64,000 nucleotides of DNA, taken from positions 4,712,001-4,776,000 of the forward strand of contig NZ_JARXYP010000002.1 in NCBI RefSeq assembly GCF_029893805.1, read 5' to 3'. The stretch comes from Streptomyces sp. SAI-135. Lineage in GTDB: Bacteria > Actinomycetota > Actinomycetes > Streptomycetales > Streptomycetaceae. The notes beneath the pieces were generated by a model. The model saw only the letters and a program-made list of their open reading frames with translations. It was not told the origin of the DNA and ran no database searches. Position 1 is the stretch's first letter. Each line of letters opens with the position of its first letter. Positions 9,659 through 18,264 of this stretch are shown piece by piece. Both the position numbers and the translations under genes were made by a program.

Positions 9659-12100
9659 TCAGATCTGGGTGAACGCCCAGAAACCCACGGCGTAGCAGGC
9701 CAGGGCCAGGAGCAGGAGGGGGATCGCCACCTTCGCGGGTGGGCCGCTGCGACGTGATCTCGAAAGTGGTGGCGCGGAAGGTGGAACCCGCGGGCTCTGA
9801 GCGGTGTACGAAGCAGTAGAGGCGTCGCCGTGGAGCTGGTTCGGGGCCGGTGCCGGAGTCTGCGCGGGGAAGCGTGGGGCGTGCGGTTGGGGGGAGGGCA
9901 GGACGTGCGTGGAGGGTGTGGGGTCGTGGGGGGCCGCGTAGCCGGAATGAGTCGCCGGGGTGGCAGGCGTGGCAGGCCGGGGTGGTTGTGCCGGCTGCTG
10001 CGGTGGAGTGGGGGACTGGGAGGGGGAGCCGGTGGGCCGGGGCGGCGGCAGAGGGAAGCTGCCGGTGCCGGGCACCGAGGGCGGGTCGGTGGGAGCGGGC
10101 CAGGGGGTTCGGTGGTCCGTGCCGGGGGAGGATGCCTCGGCACCCGGGACAGGGCCGGTCTCGCGGGGCCAGGACGGCGGCAGGGCCTGTTCGAGCCAGG
10201 GCGCCTGGTTCGCTTCCTGCGACCAGGGCGCCGAGTTCGCAACACCTCCGCAGCCGGGCTGGGACGGCTCATTGCCCTGGCTCCGCCAGGAGGACTCGTT
10301 GCCCTGGGCGGGCCAGGACGACTCGCGGTCCTGGCGGGGCCAGTTGCCGCCGCTTCCTTGGTCGGGCGGAGCCTCCGCCCCGTACGTCTGGCCGGGTCGG
10401 TGCACAGGGCTGTTCGGCTCGCCAGGCACGTGAGGGGGTCGGTTGGGCACACCAGGGTGATGAGCGGCCCCGTTCGCCTCGCCGGGCTGGTGTGGGGGCC
10501 AGCTCTGCTCACCGTGCCCGTAGGCGGCTCCGTTCGTCCCGCCCACCTCGCTGTGCCAGGAGGGCGCCTCGCCCGGGGCGCCGGGGTGGGAGAAACGGCC
10601 CGTTCCGCCACTGGGCCGGCTAGGCGCTCCGCCTGGCTCCTCGGGTGGGTGAGGGGTTCCACCCGCCGGGGCGGCCGGGAAGCTTACGGCACCTGCGTCG
10701 CCCCCCTCACCTGGCCGCGATCCGCCTCCAAGGTGTTCGCCGAACCAGGAGGCAGGCCCACCTGCCCCACCTGCCTCATCCGCTTCACCTGGCGGTCGGT
10801 AAGCCATGCCGTTGCCCTGTCCAGACCACGGAGGCGCCCCGCCCACCTCACGGGCACCGCCGACCTCACCGGCACCAGACTCACCACCGGCACCGAAGCC
10901 GGCAGCGGCGCCGCCCGACCGCGCACCGCCACCGAAGCCGCCAGCAGCGCCACCCGACCCCGCACCGTCACCGAAGGCACCAGCCGCCCCAGCCCCTACA
11001 CCGGAACCTGTCCCCGCACCGCCGCTGACACCATCCCCCTGGCCACCCCCTCGCCAGAAGGCCCCCCTCCCGTCCTCCCCTGCACCGACGCCAGAACCCC
11101 CTCCACCGTCCCCGGCAGGAACCCCGCTCCCTCCGCCGCCCCCAAAAGAGCCCCCGCTTCGGGAACTCGTCCCGAACCCGCCGTTCCCTGTGCGGTTCGG
11201 GTCCACGCCCGGGGCCTGCTTCAGGGGGCCTTGGGGGCCGAACCCGGGGGGCAGGGGGCCGAGTTGGTCGAAGATCTCGATGGACTCGTCGTCGGGGCCG
11301 GGGTCCGGGAGGAGTTCGCGGGCGGCGGCGAGGGCTTTGCGGGCCCCCGTGGCGGTGCGGAAGCGGGCCTGGGGGTCCGGCTGGAGGAGGGAGGCCACGA
11401 CCTGCCAGAGCGGTTCGGGGACGCTCTGGGGCGCGCCCGGGGTGCCGTGGGCGGCGAAATACTGGATGAGTGCCTTGGCGTCGGGCTTGGCGCCCTCCAG
11501 GAGGTACAGCGCGACCAGGCCGACGGCGAACAGGTCGGCGGGGAAGTCCGGTTCCGCGCCCATCATCTGTTCGGGGGCGAGATAACCGGGTGTGCCCACC
11601 ACGAGGTTGGTCTCGGTCAGCCGGGGTTCGCCCAGCCGCATGGCGATGCCGAAGTCGGACAGCCGCAGCCGAGGCCGGGCGGTGCCGGTCGCCTCGAGCA
11701 GGATGTTGGCGGGCTTGATGTCACGGTGCACCACCCCTTCCGCGTGCACCGCGGCCAGCCCCGCGAGGAGCTGGTCGAGCAGGGTGCAGACGAAAGCGGG
11801 GGGCAGCGGGCCGTAGTCCCCGATCAGATGGACCAGCGAGCCGCCGGCGACCAGGTCCATGGTGAACAGGACCTTGTCGTCGTCGGCGGCCCAGCTGGCC
11901 GGTGCGAGGACATGGGGGTGGTCGATCCGCAGGGCCTGTTCGCGGACGAAGCGCAGCAGGGAGTGGGCGTCGCTCTGCAACAGGACCTTGGCGGCCACAT
12001 ACCTGCGGCGCCGGTGGTCCCAGGCACGCCAGACGGCGCCGACGCCTCCGCGTCCGATCGGATCGGCCAGTTCGTACCGGCCGGCGAACACCTCACCCAT
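9659..12100 (-). CDS. Ser/Thr protein kinase with long disordered tail and C-terminal membrane helix
   Basis: An 813-aa Hanks-type kinase. The catalytic domain (residues 1-270) has the glycine loop IGRGGVGAVWRAWD, lysine in YVAAKVLL, HRDIKPANILL, DFG in LSDFGIAMRL, and APE in GYLAPEQMM, so it should be active. From about residue 290 to 790 the sequence is low-complexity Gly/Ala/Pro/Ser/Gln-rich with no sensor domain. A single helix (AKVAIPLLLLALACYAVGFW) ends the protein at the membrane. The kinase is therefore probably inside and tethered by its C-terminus with little or no extracellular part. It lies downstream of an HTH gene on the same strand, after 241 bp. Confidence 0.92.
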   Translation of the reverse strand: MGEVFAGRYELADPIGRGGVGAVWRAWDHRRRRYVAAKVLLQSDAHSLLRFVREQALRIDHPHVLAPASWAADDDKVLFTMDLVAGGSLVHLIGDYGPLPPAFVCTLLDQLLAGLAAVHAEGVVHRDIKPANILLEATGTARPRLRLSDFGIAMRLGEPRLTETNLVVGTPGYLAPEQMMGAEPDFPADLFAVGLVALYLLEGAKPDAKALIQYFAAHGTPGAPQSVPEPLWQVVASLLQPDPQARFRTATGARKALAAARELLPDPGPDDESIEIFDQLGPLPPGFGPQGPLKQAPGVDPNRTGNGGFGTSSRSGGSFGGGGGSGVPAGDGGGGSGVGAGEDGRGAFWRGGGQGDGVSGGAGTGSGVGAGAAGAFGDGAGSGGAAGGFGGGARSGGAAAGFGAGGESGAGEVGGAREVGGAPPWSGQGNGMAYRPPGEADEAGGAGGPASWFGEHLGGGSRPGEGGDAGAVSFPAAPAGGTPHPPEEPGGAPSRPSGGTGRFSHPGAPGEAPSWHSEVGGTNGAAYGHGEQSWPPHQPGEANGAAHHPGVPNRPPHVPGEPNSPVHRPGQTYGAEAPPDQGSGGNWPRQDRESSWPAQGNESSWRSQGNEPSQPGCGGVANSAPWSQEANQAPWLEQALPPSWPRETGPVPGAEASSPGTDHRTPWPAPTDPPSVPGTGSFPLPPPRPTGSPSQSPTPPQQPAQPPRPATPATPATHSGYAAPHDPTPSTHVLPSPQPHAPRFPAQTPAPAPNQLHGDASTASYTAQSPRVPPSAPPLSRSRRSGPPAKVAIPLLLLALACYAVGFWAFTQI

Positions 12101-12149
12101 GACTGCGCGTCGCTCCTCCCCCTGCGGCTACCCCCGTTGCTTCCCCCTC

Positions 12150-12204
12150 GATGAGCGATACGACCCCTCGTGGCCTCCCGGATGAGAGATACGGCCCCCG
12201 TGTT
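12150..12204. repeat. Degenerate 31-bp direct repeat
   Basis: GATGAGCGATACGACCCC (from 12150) and GATGAGAGATACGGCCCC (from 12181) begin two imperfect 31-bp copies in the gap between the HTH gene and the kinase gene. No coding frame explains them. Confidence 0.45.
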
Positions 12205-12341
12205 CCTCGTCTCCCCGACGGCCGGCACACCCCCGCGTGCCGTCCGCCGGTGAGGAGCGCGACCCCCTCGCGCTCCCCCGTGCCACCGGTACGGCCCCCC
12301 GCCCGGTCGCCGAACCCCCTTCGGGCGACCGGACGGCCGGC

Positions 12342-12890
12342 TCAGTTCTGGTGGGACTGGTAGTGCGTGACCGCGTCGGAGGTGCGGCCGGCACCGTAGA
12401 CCCGGAGGAACTCTGCCAGTTCCGGGTGGGTCGGGGCGAGGGTGTCGGCCGCGTCGATGATGTCTCCGGCGGCGGCCACCGAGCGCAGCAGCGACTGGAT
12501 CTCGCGGACGACCCGCTTGACCGTCGGCGCGCCCGAACTGCTGGTCGTGGTCGTGGTGTTGCTGAGCACCGAGCCCCCCTGCGACTTCTTGATCTCGTCC
12601 ATGCGCTCGGTCGCCTCGGCCGCGCTCACGCTGCCGTCCGCGACCTGCCCCGCCAGGTCCTGCAGCAGCTGCACCCGCTGGACCACGGCGGGATTGCCGA
12701 TCTTCGCCCGCTGACCGCTCATCAGCTGCGACAGCATCGGAGCGGACAGTCCCAGCACCCCCGCGAGACGGGCCTGGTTGAGGCCCAGGTCGTCTATGAG
12801 CTTGCGGAAGAGCGCCCCCAGCGGCTCCCCGTACCAGTTCCGCTGCAGTTCCCGCGCTCTCGCGGTCGCTTCCTGCTGTGCGGCGTCCAT
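12342..12890 (-). CDS. HTH (XRE-type) DNA-binding regulator
   Basis: A 182-aa protein with a helix-turn-helix at about residues 24-60 (GALFRKLIDDLGLNQARLAG, then LSAPMLSQLMSGQRAKIGNP). A linker, a Ser/Thr-rich stretch (SNTTTTTSSSGAP) and a C-terminal helical region ending AEFLRVYGAGRTSDAVTHYQ follow. This architecture is conserved in Streptomyces next to the kinase gene. The target is unknown. The leader contains a terminator-like hairpin 24 bp before the start codon, which suggests attenuation or autoregulation. Start ATG 12890. Confidence 0.85.
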   Translation of the reverse strand: MDAAQQEATARARELQRNWYGEPLGALFRKLIDDLGLNQARLAGVLGLSAPMLSQLMSGQRAKIGNPAVVQRVQLLQDLAGQVADGSVSAAEATERMDEIKKSQGGSVLSNTTTTTSSSGAPTVKRVVREIQSLLRSVAAAGDIIDAADTLAPTHPELAEFLRVYGAGRTSDAVTHYQSHQN

Positions 12891-12913
12891 GTGCGTCTCC
12901 CCATCGCTTCCCC

Positions 12914-12944
12914 AAAAAACCGTGGTTCGCGACAGCGAACCACG
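12914..12944 (-). terminator. Terminator-like hairpin in the leader of the HTH gene
   Basis: On the minus strand CGTGGTTCGC, loop TGTC, GCGAACCACG forms a perfect 10-bp stem. After GG it is followed by six T residues (12914-12919). It lies 24 bp upstream of the HTH start codon, so it would interrupt that transcript, or it is an operator read by the HTH protein. Confidence 0.6.
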
Positions 12945-12991
12945 CCGAGCATCTTACGGAGAGTGGTCGTTCGCGGGGACCCCCAATCTTT

Positions 12992-13022
12992 TTGCGGAAT
13001 ACCGGGGATGACCCGGTACTCT
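12992..13022 (+). promoter_or_regulatory. Possible promoter of tRNA-Ala
   Basis: TTGCGG (12992-12997) and TACTCT (13017-13022) are 19 bp apart and end 52 bp before the tRNA. The spacing is slightly long, so the -35 is uncertain. Confidence 0.4.
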
Positions 13023-13074
13023 GGTCTGCGGCGCCCACCGGCAAGTGGTTCTTCCGGCGGACGTCCCTCTTCTC

Positions 13075-13147
13075 GGGGCCTTAGCTCAGTTGGTAGAGCG
13101 CTGTCTTTGCATGGCAGATGTCAGGGGTTCGACTCCCCTAGGCTCCA
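13075..13147 (+). tRNA. tRNA-Ala (TGC)
   Basis: Acceptor GGGGCCT pairs with AGGCTCC (one G-U). Anticodon TGC is at 13108-13110 and the T-arm is CAGGGGTTCGACTCCCCT... with discriminator A at 13147. CCA is not encoded. A terminator follows. The antisense strand is read by the 3' end of the neighbouring lipoprotein gene. Confidence 0.97.
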
Positions 13148-14183
13148 CTCCAGGAGACCCCTCCGACCTGCGGATACGCGGGCGGAGGGGTTTTTCGTGG
13201 CCGGCCGTGGACGCGACGGCCCGCACGCCGGCCTCCCGCATGAGCGAGCGATACACCGAGGACGCCATCGGATGGGCCCGGCAGCCCCACACGCCGTGCG
13301 GGCAGTAGTCGGTGATGGCCTGGTAGAGGGGCCGCTCGCGCGCGAACCAGGTCAGCATGCCGCGCATGTAGGCGGGGTTGTCGCCGTTCTCGTACAGGCC
13401 CCATTCCTGGTAGGAGAAGGGTTTGCCGTGGGCGCGGGCGAAGCGGACGTGGGCGCGCAGGCCGTACGGCTCGCTCACCTGGTCGGTGAAGGGCAGGCCG
13501 CGCGGGGCGTCGTAGGCGTCCATGCCGATGATGTCGACGACGTCGTCGCCCGGGTAGCAATGTGGCCACGGGATCGCGTCCCGGCCCCGGGTGGGGGTGA
13601 ACTCGAAGCGGAAGCGTTGGCCGGGCACGGAGCGCATCGCGTGCACGATCCTCGTCCAGTACGCCTTCCACGCGGCCGGGTCCGGGCCGCAGCGGTGGGT
13701 GTAGGTGGTGCCGTTCATCTCCCAGCCGAGGACGACGATCGTGTCCGGGACGCCGAGCGCCGTCAGCCGTCGGGCCAGGGCGCGGAAGTGGCCGTCGTGG
13801 TCGCCGGCCGCTCCCCGTCGGAGCTGGTCGCGCACCGTGCTGTCGGGGAGGTGGGCCTCCGTGCGCTCCAGCATCGGCACGTTCAGGACGAACATCCGCC
13901 GCGGATCGGCCAGCCGCCAGGCCGCCCAGGACTCCAGCCAGCCCGGAACTCCCTCGATGTTGCTCCAGCGGTCGCCCGGCAGATACACGTGCCCGACCCG
14001 GGGCGCGCGGCCGCCGAGCCAGGCGCCGAGGGAGCCCAGGCGCTCCACGTCGGCGGGCTCGTAGCCCACGTAGGCGCCGTACGCGGAAGCCGGCACGGGC
14101 TCGGGGGCACGGGTGGTGCAGGCCGAAGCGAGCAGCAGCAGTACGGCGGTCAGGGCGAGCGCCCCGCGGCGCGAGGGCTTCAT
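13086..14183 (-). CDS. GH26-like glycosidase lipoprotein with an aberrant C-terminus
   Basis: A 365-aa predicted lipoprotein: MKPSRRGALALTAVLLLL, then lipobox LASAC with Cys22. The body resembles glycoside hydrolase family 26 (beta-mannanase-like). It has VVLGWEMNGTTY, carrying the probable acid/base Glu, and FSYQEWGLYENG, carrying the probable nucleophile Glu. The last ~36 codons are read from the antisense of the tRNA-Ala terminator and the tRNA itself. They end with GVEPLTSAMQRQRST, a peptide typical of frames running across a tRNA gene, so the original stop seems lost. Start ATG 14183 is chosen by the signal peptide; no strong ribosome site is seen. Confidence 0.75.
   Translation of the reverse strand: MKPSRRGALALTAVLLLLASACTTRAPEPVPASAYGAYVGYEPADVERLGSLGAWLGGRAPRVGHVYLPGDRWSNIEGVPGWLESWAAWRLADPRRMFVLNVPMLERTEAHLPDSTVRDQLRRGAAGDHDGHFRALARRLTALGVPDTIVVLGWEMNGTTYTHRCGPDPAAWKAYWTRIVHAMRSVPGQRFRFEFTPTRGRDAIPWPHCYPGDDVVDIIGMDAYDAPRGLPFTDQVSEPYGLRAHVRFARAHGKPFSYQEWGLYENGDNPAYMRGMLTWFARERPLYQAITDYCPHGVWGCRAHPMASSVYRSLMREAGVRAVASTAGHEKPLRPRIRRSEGSPGVEPRGVEPLTSAMQRQRSTN
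13157..13195 (+). terminator. Terminator of tRNA-Ala
   Basis: CCCCTCCG and CGGAGGGG are complementary arms, followed by TTTTT at 13191-13195. The opposite strand of this hairpin is inside the predicted reading frame of the lipoprotein gene. Confidence 0.85.
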
Positions 14184-14332
14184 CAGGGCGGCGGTCCGTC
14201 CGGTGCGAGGAGGTGTCCCCGCGACTGTGACGCACGGGAGCCATGCGGCACCGGCCCGGCCACACCGTCGGGTGAACACGGCGATGGGGCGGAGAATGTC
14301 CGCCCCACCACTGCTACACGCCGGTTCCGGCG

Positions 14333-15034
14333 TCAGCGCCCTTCGTCGTGCCTCGCGGCGTCTTCCTCGGCCTCCTTCGCCTGGACCTCCGGGTCCAGGA
14401 CGGACTGCCCGGTGCCGTCCACGGACGTCAGTCGGCCCGTCTCGGGCACCTCGGTCGCGGCGGGCGGCTCGACCAGCCAGTCGGGGTTGGCCTGCTTGTC
14501 CCACCACTTCCAGGCGGCGTAGGCACCGCCCGCCACGAGGCCCGCGACCGCCAGCGCCTTGGCGAGCCGTCCTGCGCGAGCCCGCCGCTCGTGCTTGCGG
14601 ACCAGCTTCTGGACCTCCTTGGGCGAGATCTGACCGCGCAGCGCGGCCAGTGCGGCCACGCTGCGAGCGGTGGCCTCCTCACGGACCGGGCCGGCCGCGG
14701 CGACGGCCTGCTCGATCCTCGGGCGGGAGTAGTCGGCGGCCTGCCGAGCTGCCTTGCGCGTGCGTACGGCGGCCTCGTGGGCGGCCTGGTCGACCTTCGG
14801 CGGAACATGCGTACGGGCCTGCTCCAGGCGCGGCGCGACATGGGCGCCGTACTGGACACGCGCCTGCTCGGCCGCCTGCGAGACCTTCGGCGCGAGATAG
14901 ACGCGTGCCTCCGTCGCGTAGTGCGAGGCCTTGTCCTTGGCCGTGTCGGCGTAGGGCGCCACCACTTCCGCGGCGTGCAGCACGCTGTCCTTCGCCGAGC
15001 CGGTCGCGGCGCGCACGCTGTCGATGCGGGTCAC
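14333..15034 (-). CDS. DUF5324 family protein
   Basis: A 233-aa protein, mostly amphipathic helix rich in Ala, Arg and Lys (residues 1-150, with repeated APKVSQAAEQ, APRLEQART, PPKVDQAAH elements). One membrane helix follows near residues 160-178 (LAKALAVAGLVAGGAYAAW), and an acidic tail ends EEDAARHDEGR. The repeated proline-helix elements resemble apolipoprotein-like helices that could lie along a membrane. The family is restricted to Streptomyces and relatives and has no known function. GTG start at 15034 with GGAGGAGGA upstream. Confidence 0.8.
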   Translation of the reverse strand: MTRIDSVRAATGSAKDSVLHAAEVVAPYADTAKDKASHYATEARVYLAPKVSQAAEQARVQYGAHVAPRLEQARTHVPPKVDQAAHEAAVRTRKAARQAADYSRPRIEQAVAAAGPVREEATARSVAALAALRGQISPKEVQKLVRKHERRARAGRLAKALAVAGLVAGGAYAAWKWWDKQANPDWLVEPPAATEVPETGRLTSVDGTGQSVLDPEVQAKEAEEDAARHDEGR

Positions 15035-15276
15035 GGGATCCTCCTCCTCGGTGGCGTACGGTAATTCGACTTTCCACCCTTTTACGGATCATGCCTGCCG
15101 GAGTACAGCCCGGCACCTGAGGGCGGGCATCCGGATCAATAACGGATGAATACGTGGCAACAGGAGCTTGTCGACGACAATGCCACGGATCGCTGCTGCG
15201 CGCCCCTGCCCGGACCCTCCTCGGCCGGATCCGTGCGAGGATCGGTCGGGCACAGGAAGACAACGGAAGGCAGATC

Positions 15277-15810
<534 letters not shown>

Positions 15811-15840
15811 GCCCGGCGGCCGCCGCGCAGGGAACCAAAC

Positions 15841-15870
15841 GCCCCGCTCAACCGTAAGGATGAGCGGGGC
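15841..15870 (+). terminator. Hairpin after the cyclophilin gene
   Basis: GCCCCGCTCA, 10-nt loop, TGAGCGGGGC: perfect 10-bp stem without a T tract. Such U-poor hairpins can act as terminators in Streptomyces. Confidence 0.6.
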
Positions 15871-15913
15871 GGTGCACGTGGGCACGACGACCTAGGGCGA
15901 CTTGGGGGATGGC

Positions 15914-16798
15914 ATGAATCAGGAGGCGGGCAGCGCACCGGAGGCCCAGAACCTTCCTGGCTGCTACCGGCACCCGGACCGTGAGACCGGCATCCGCTGC
16001 ACCCGTTGCGAGCGCCCGATCTGCCCGGAGTGCATGGTCAGCGCCTCCGTCGGCTTCCAGTGCCCCGAGTGCGTGCGCGACGGGGGCGGCAGCGGACCTG
16101 CTCCGGCCGCGGCGCGGCCCCGCACCCTCGCGGGCGGCGCGGTCACATCGGACCCCCGGCTGTTCACGAAGATCCTCATCGGGATCAATGTCGCGGTGTT
16201 CATCGCCATCCGGGCCCACGAGTCGCTGGCGACGGACCTGAGCCTCATCGGTGCCTGGCCACCGGCGCCGTTCACGCCCACCGAAGGTGTCGCGGGCGGG
16301 CAGTACTACCGCCTGGTGACCTCGCTCTTCGTGCACCAGGAGATCTGGCACATCGGCTTCAACATGCTGAGCCTGTGGTGGCTCGGCGGCCCCCTGGAGG
16401 CGGCCCTGGGCCGGGCCCGCTATCTCGCGGTCTACCTCGTCTCCGGCCTCGCGGGCAGCGCGCTGGCCTATCTGCTGGCCGGCCCGGTCACCCAGACGCT
16501 CGGCGCCTCCGGTGCCATCTTCGGTCTCTTCGGCGCCACCGCGGTCCTGATGCGACGGCTGAACTACGATCTGCGGCCGATCATCGCGCTCCTGGTGATC
16601 AACCTGATCTTCACCTTCGGCTGGAGCAGCATCTCCTGGCAGGCCCACATCGGCGGCCTGGTCGCCGGACTCATCACGGGCTACGGCATGGTCCACGCCC
16701 CGCGCGAGCGGCGGGCGCTGGTGCAGTACGGCACCTGTGCGCTGGTTCTGCTGGTCGTCGTGGTCATGATCGTGATCAGGACCGCTCAGCTGACCTGA
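15914..16798 (+). CDS. Rhomboid family intramembrane serine protease with N-terminal zinc-binding motif
   Basis: A 294-aa membrane protease. The N-terminus has a B-box-like zinc site (CYRHPDRETGIRCTRC, CPECM, CPECV; cysteine pairs within residues 17-58). The rhomboid domain then contains HIGFNMLSLWWLG, the catalytic serine in GASGAIFG and the catalytic histidine in WQAHIGGLVAGL, within about six to seven membrane helices. The ATG at 15914 is preferred over TTG 15902 because GGGGGA lies just before it. Substrates are unknown; this two-part architecture is common in Streptomyces. Confidence 0.92.
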   Translation: MNQEAGSAPEAQNLPGCYRHPDRETGIRCTRCERPICPECMVSASVGFQCPECVRDGGGSGPAPAAARPRTLAGGAVTSDPRLFTKILIGINVAVFIAIRAHESLATDLSLIGAWPPAPFTPTEGVAGGQYYRLVTSLFVHQEIWHIGFNMLSLWWLGGPLEAALGRARYLAVYLVSGLAGSALAYLLAGPVTQTLGASGAIFGLFGATAVLMRRLNYDLRPIIALLVINLIFTFGWSSISWQAHIGGLVAGLITGYGMVHAPRERRALVQYGTCALVLLVVVVMIVIRTAQLT

Positions 16799-16828
16799 AA
16801 AGGCTCGTGCGACCCCTCTGAGCGGCCG

Positions 16829-17038
16829 TTGTCCACAGCGAGTGGCCGATCTTGTGCATACAGTGCGGGAACAGCTGTGCCCCCTGTCACTGACCCGTGT
16901 TTGCGCAGGTCAGGCAGGGGGCGAACAGGCTTGCGGGGCTTGGTGTGATGGTCGCATCGGCGTCAACACTCGATGAGTTATCCACAGATCGTAGTCTTTT
17001 CCCCAGGCCCTGTGGAAATTGCTCCAGGCTGTGGATAA
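16829..17038. promoter_or_regulatory. Cluster of DnaA-box-like 9-mers
   Basis: TTGTCCACA at 16829-16837 matches the Streptomyces DnaA-box consensus. TTATCCACA at 16978-16986 (plus) and 17030-17038 (minus) match the E. coli-type box. All lie in the 264-bp non-coding gap between the rhomboid and crgA genes. True oriC should be outside the window, between dnaA and dnaN. Functional binding is not shown. Confidence 0.5.
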
Positions 17039-17062
17039 CTCAGCGGATAGCCCTGGGGAGAG

Positions 17063-17317
17063 CTACTTCCACTGAGTGGAGACGGCGAATCCCGCGGCGA
17101 TGAAACCGAAGCCCACCACGATGTTCCAGTTGTCCAGGGCGTCGATGGGCAGGGAACCGTCGGTCACATAGAAGACGACGATCCATGCGAGCCCGATGAG
17201 GAACATGGCCAGCATCACAGGCGCCACCCAGGCGCGGCTGTTCAGCTTGATGGCGGTCGCCTGCTTCGCCGGGGGCGGCGTGTAGTCGGCCTTCTTGCGG
17301 ATACGTGACTTCGGCAC
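17063..17317 (-). CDS. crgA: Cell division protein CrgA
   Basis: An 84-aa protein: MPKSRIRKKADYTPPPA, then two membrane helices (residues about 32-52 and 65-80) separated by a short loop, ending VSTQWK. It coordinates sporulation septation in Streptomyces through FtsZ turnover and interacts with divisome and cell-wall proteins in mycobacteria. Length and motif match the family exactly. It is divergent from the DUF881/sortase operon, the standard arrangement. Confidence 0.96.
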   Translation of the reverse strand: MPKSRIRKKADYTPPPAKQATAIKLNSRAWVAPVMLAMFLIGLAWIVVFYVTDGSLPIDALDNWNIVVGFGFIAAGFAVSTQWK

Positions 17318-17457
17318 GAGGGTCTCTCCTGTCGATGCGCTGCGTGGCCGCGCAGGTAACTGGTCGGGCTCGGGGCAGCGTACAAGGGGACACTGAGTGC
17401 TCCCCCGGGCGTCCGTTAGCGTAGTGCTTCCGCAGCGCCGAAGGAGATAAGGGTACG

Positions 17458-18237
17458 TTGAGCAATTCTGCCGACTCTCCCCAGTCCGGATCCAGTCCTG
17501 TCCGCAGGCGGGGTTTCCGGCCGGTGCGGGTGCTCACGGCGGGCGTCTTCGCTCTCGCGGGCCTCATTTTCTTCACGAGTTTCAACACGGCCAAGGGCAC
17601 CGACATCCGCACCGACGCCTCCCTGCTGAAGCTCTCGGACCTCATCCAGGAGCGCAGCCACAACAACGGCGAGCTCGACGAGTCGAACGGCTCGCTGCGC
17701 CGGGACGTCGAGGCGCTGGCCGAGCGCGACGACGGCAGCACCAAGGCCGAGGACGACAAGCTCGCCGCCCTGGAGGACCGGGCCGGCACCCAGAAGCTCA
17801 AGGGCAAGGCGGTCACGGTCACCCTCGACGACGCCCCGCCGAACGCCACCGCCAAGCTGCCCGGCTATCCCGAGCCGCAGCCCGACTACCTGGTCATCCA
17901 CCAGCAGGACCTGCAGGCCGTGGTCAACGCCCTGTGGAAGGGCGGCGCCCAGGGCATCAAGGTCATGGACCAGCGGCTGATCTCCACCAGTGCCGTGCGC
18001 TGCGTCGGCAACACCCTGATCCTCCAGGGCCGCGTCTACTCGCCGCCGTACAAGATCCAGGCGGTCGGTGACCCCGGAAAGCTGAAGCAGGCGCTCGCGG
18101 ACTCCAAGGCGATCCAGAACTACATGGTCTACGTCAACGTCTACGGACTTGGCTGGAATGTCGCCGACGACGGCACGGTTACGCTGCCCGGTTACTCGGG
18201 CACAGTGGATCTGCAGTACGCCGAGCCCGTGGAGTGA
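17458..18237 (+). CDS. DUF881 family protein
   Basis: A 259-aa membrane-anchored protein. A basic N-terminus precedes one membrane helix (residues about 24-42, LTAGVFALAGLIFFTSF). A coiled-coil-like segment (SDLIQERSHNNGELDESNGS, AEDDKLAALEDRAGT) comes next, and then the DUF881 core (VTVTLDDAPP, VNALWKGGAQGIKVMDQRLI, CVGNTLILQGRVYSPPYKI). It starts at TTG 17458 with AAGGAGA upstream. The family is widespread near crgA and sortase genes in Actinobacteria. Function is unknown, with a cell-envelope role inferred from context. It is the first gene of the sortase cluster. Confidence 0.88.
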   Translation: MSNSADSPQSGSSPVRRRGFRPVRVLTAGVFALAGLIFFTSFNTAKGTDIRTDASLLKLSDLIQERSHNNGELDESNGSLRRDVEALAERDDGSTKAEDDKLAALEDRAGTQKLKGKAVTVTLDDAPPNATAKLPGYPEPQPDYLVIHQQDLQAVVNALWKGGAQGIKVMDQRLISTSAVRCVGNTLILQGRVYSPPYKIQAVGDPGKLKQALADSKAIQNYMVYVNVYGLGWNVADDGTVTLPGYSGTVDLQYAEPVE

Positions 18238-18264
18238 GCGCGGGCTGAGTCCCTGGAGCCGCCG

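Noticed and set aside
8236..10662. 808-aa minus-strand frame across the secreted protein and kinase tail
   Set aside because: Pro/Arg/Thr low-complexity translation of an antisense frame; the same DNA is explained by two supported genes.
9830..12154. 774-aa plus-strand frame opposite the kinase gene
   Set aside because: Antisense of a well-supported kinase domain; composition Gly/Arg only.
6415..13195. Integrative element bounded by tRNA-Ile and tRNA-Ala
   Set aside because: No integrase, excisionase, replication or transfer gene, and no direct repeat of a tRNA 3' end seen between them.
16829..17038. Replication origin
   Set aside because: Only three DnaA-box-like sites; dnaA and dnaN are not here and oriC in Streptomyces has many more boxes between those genes.
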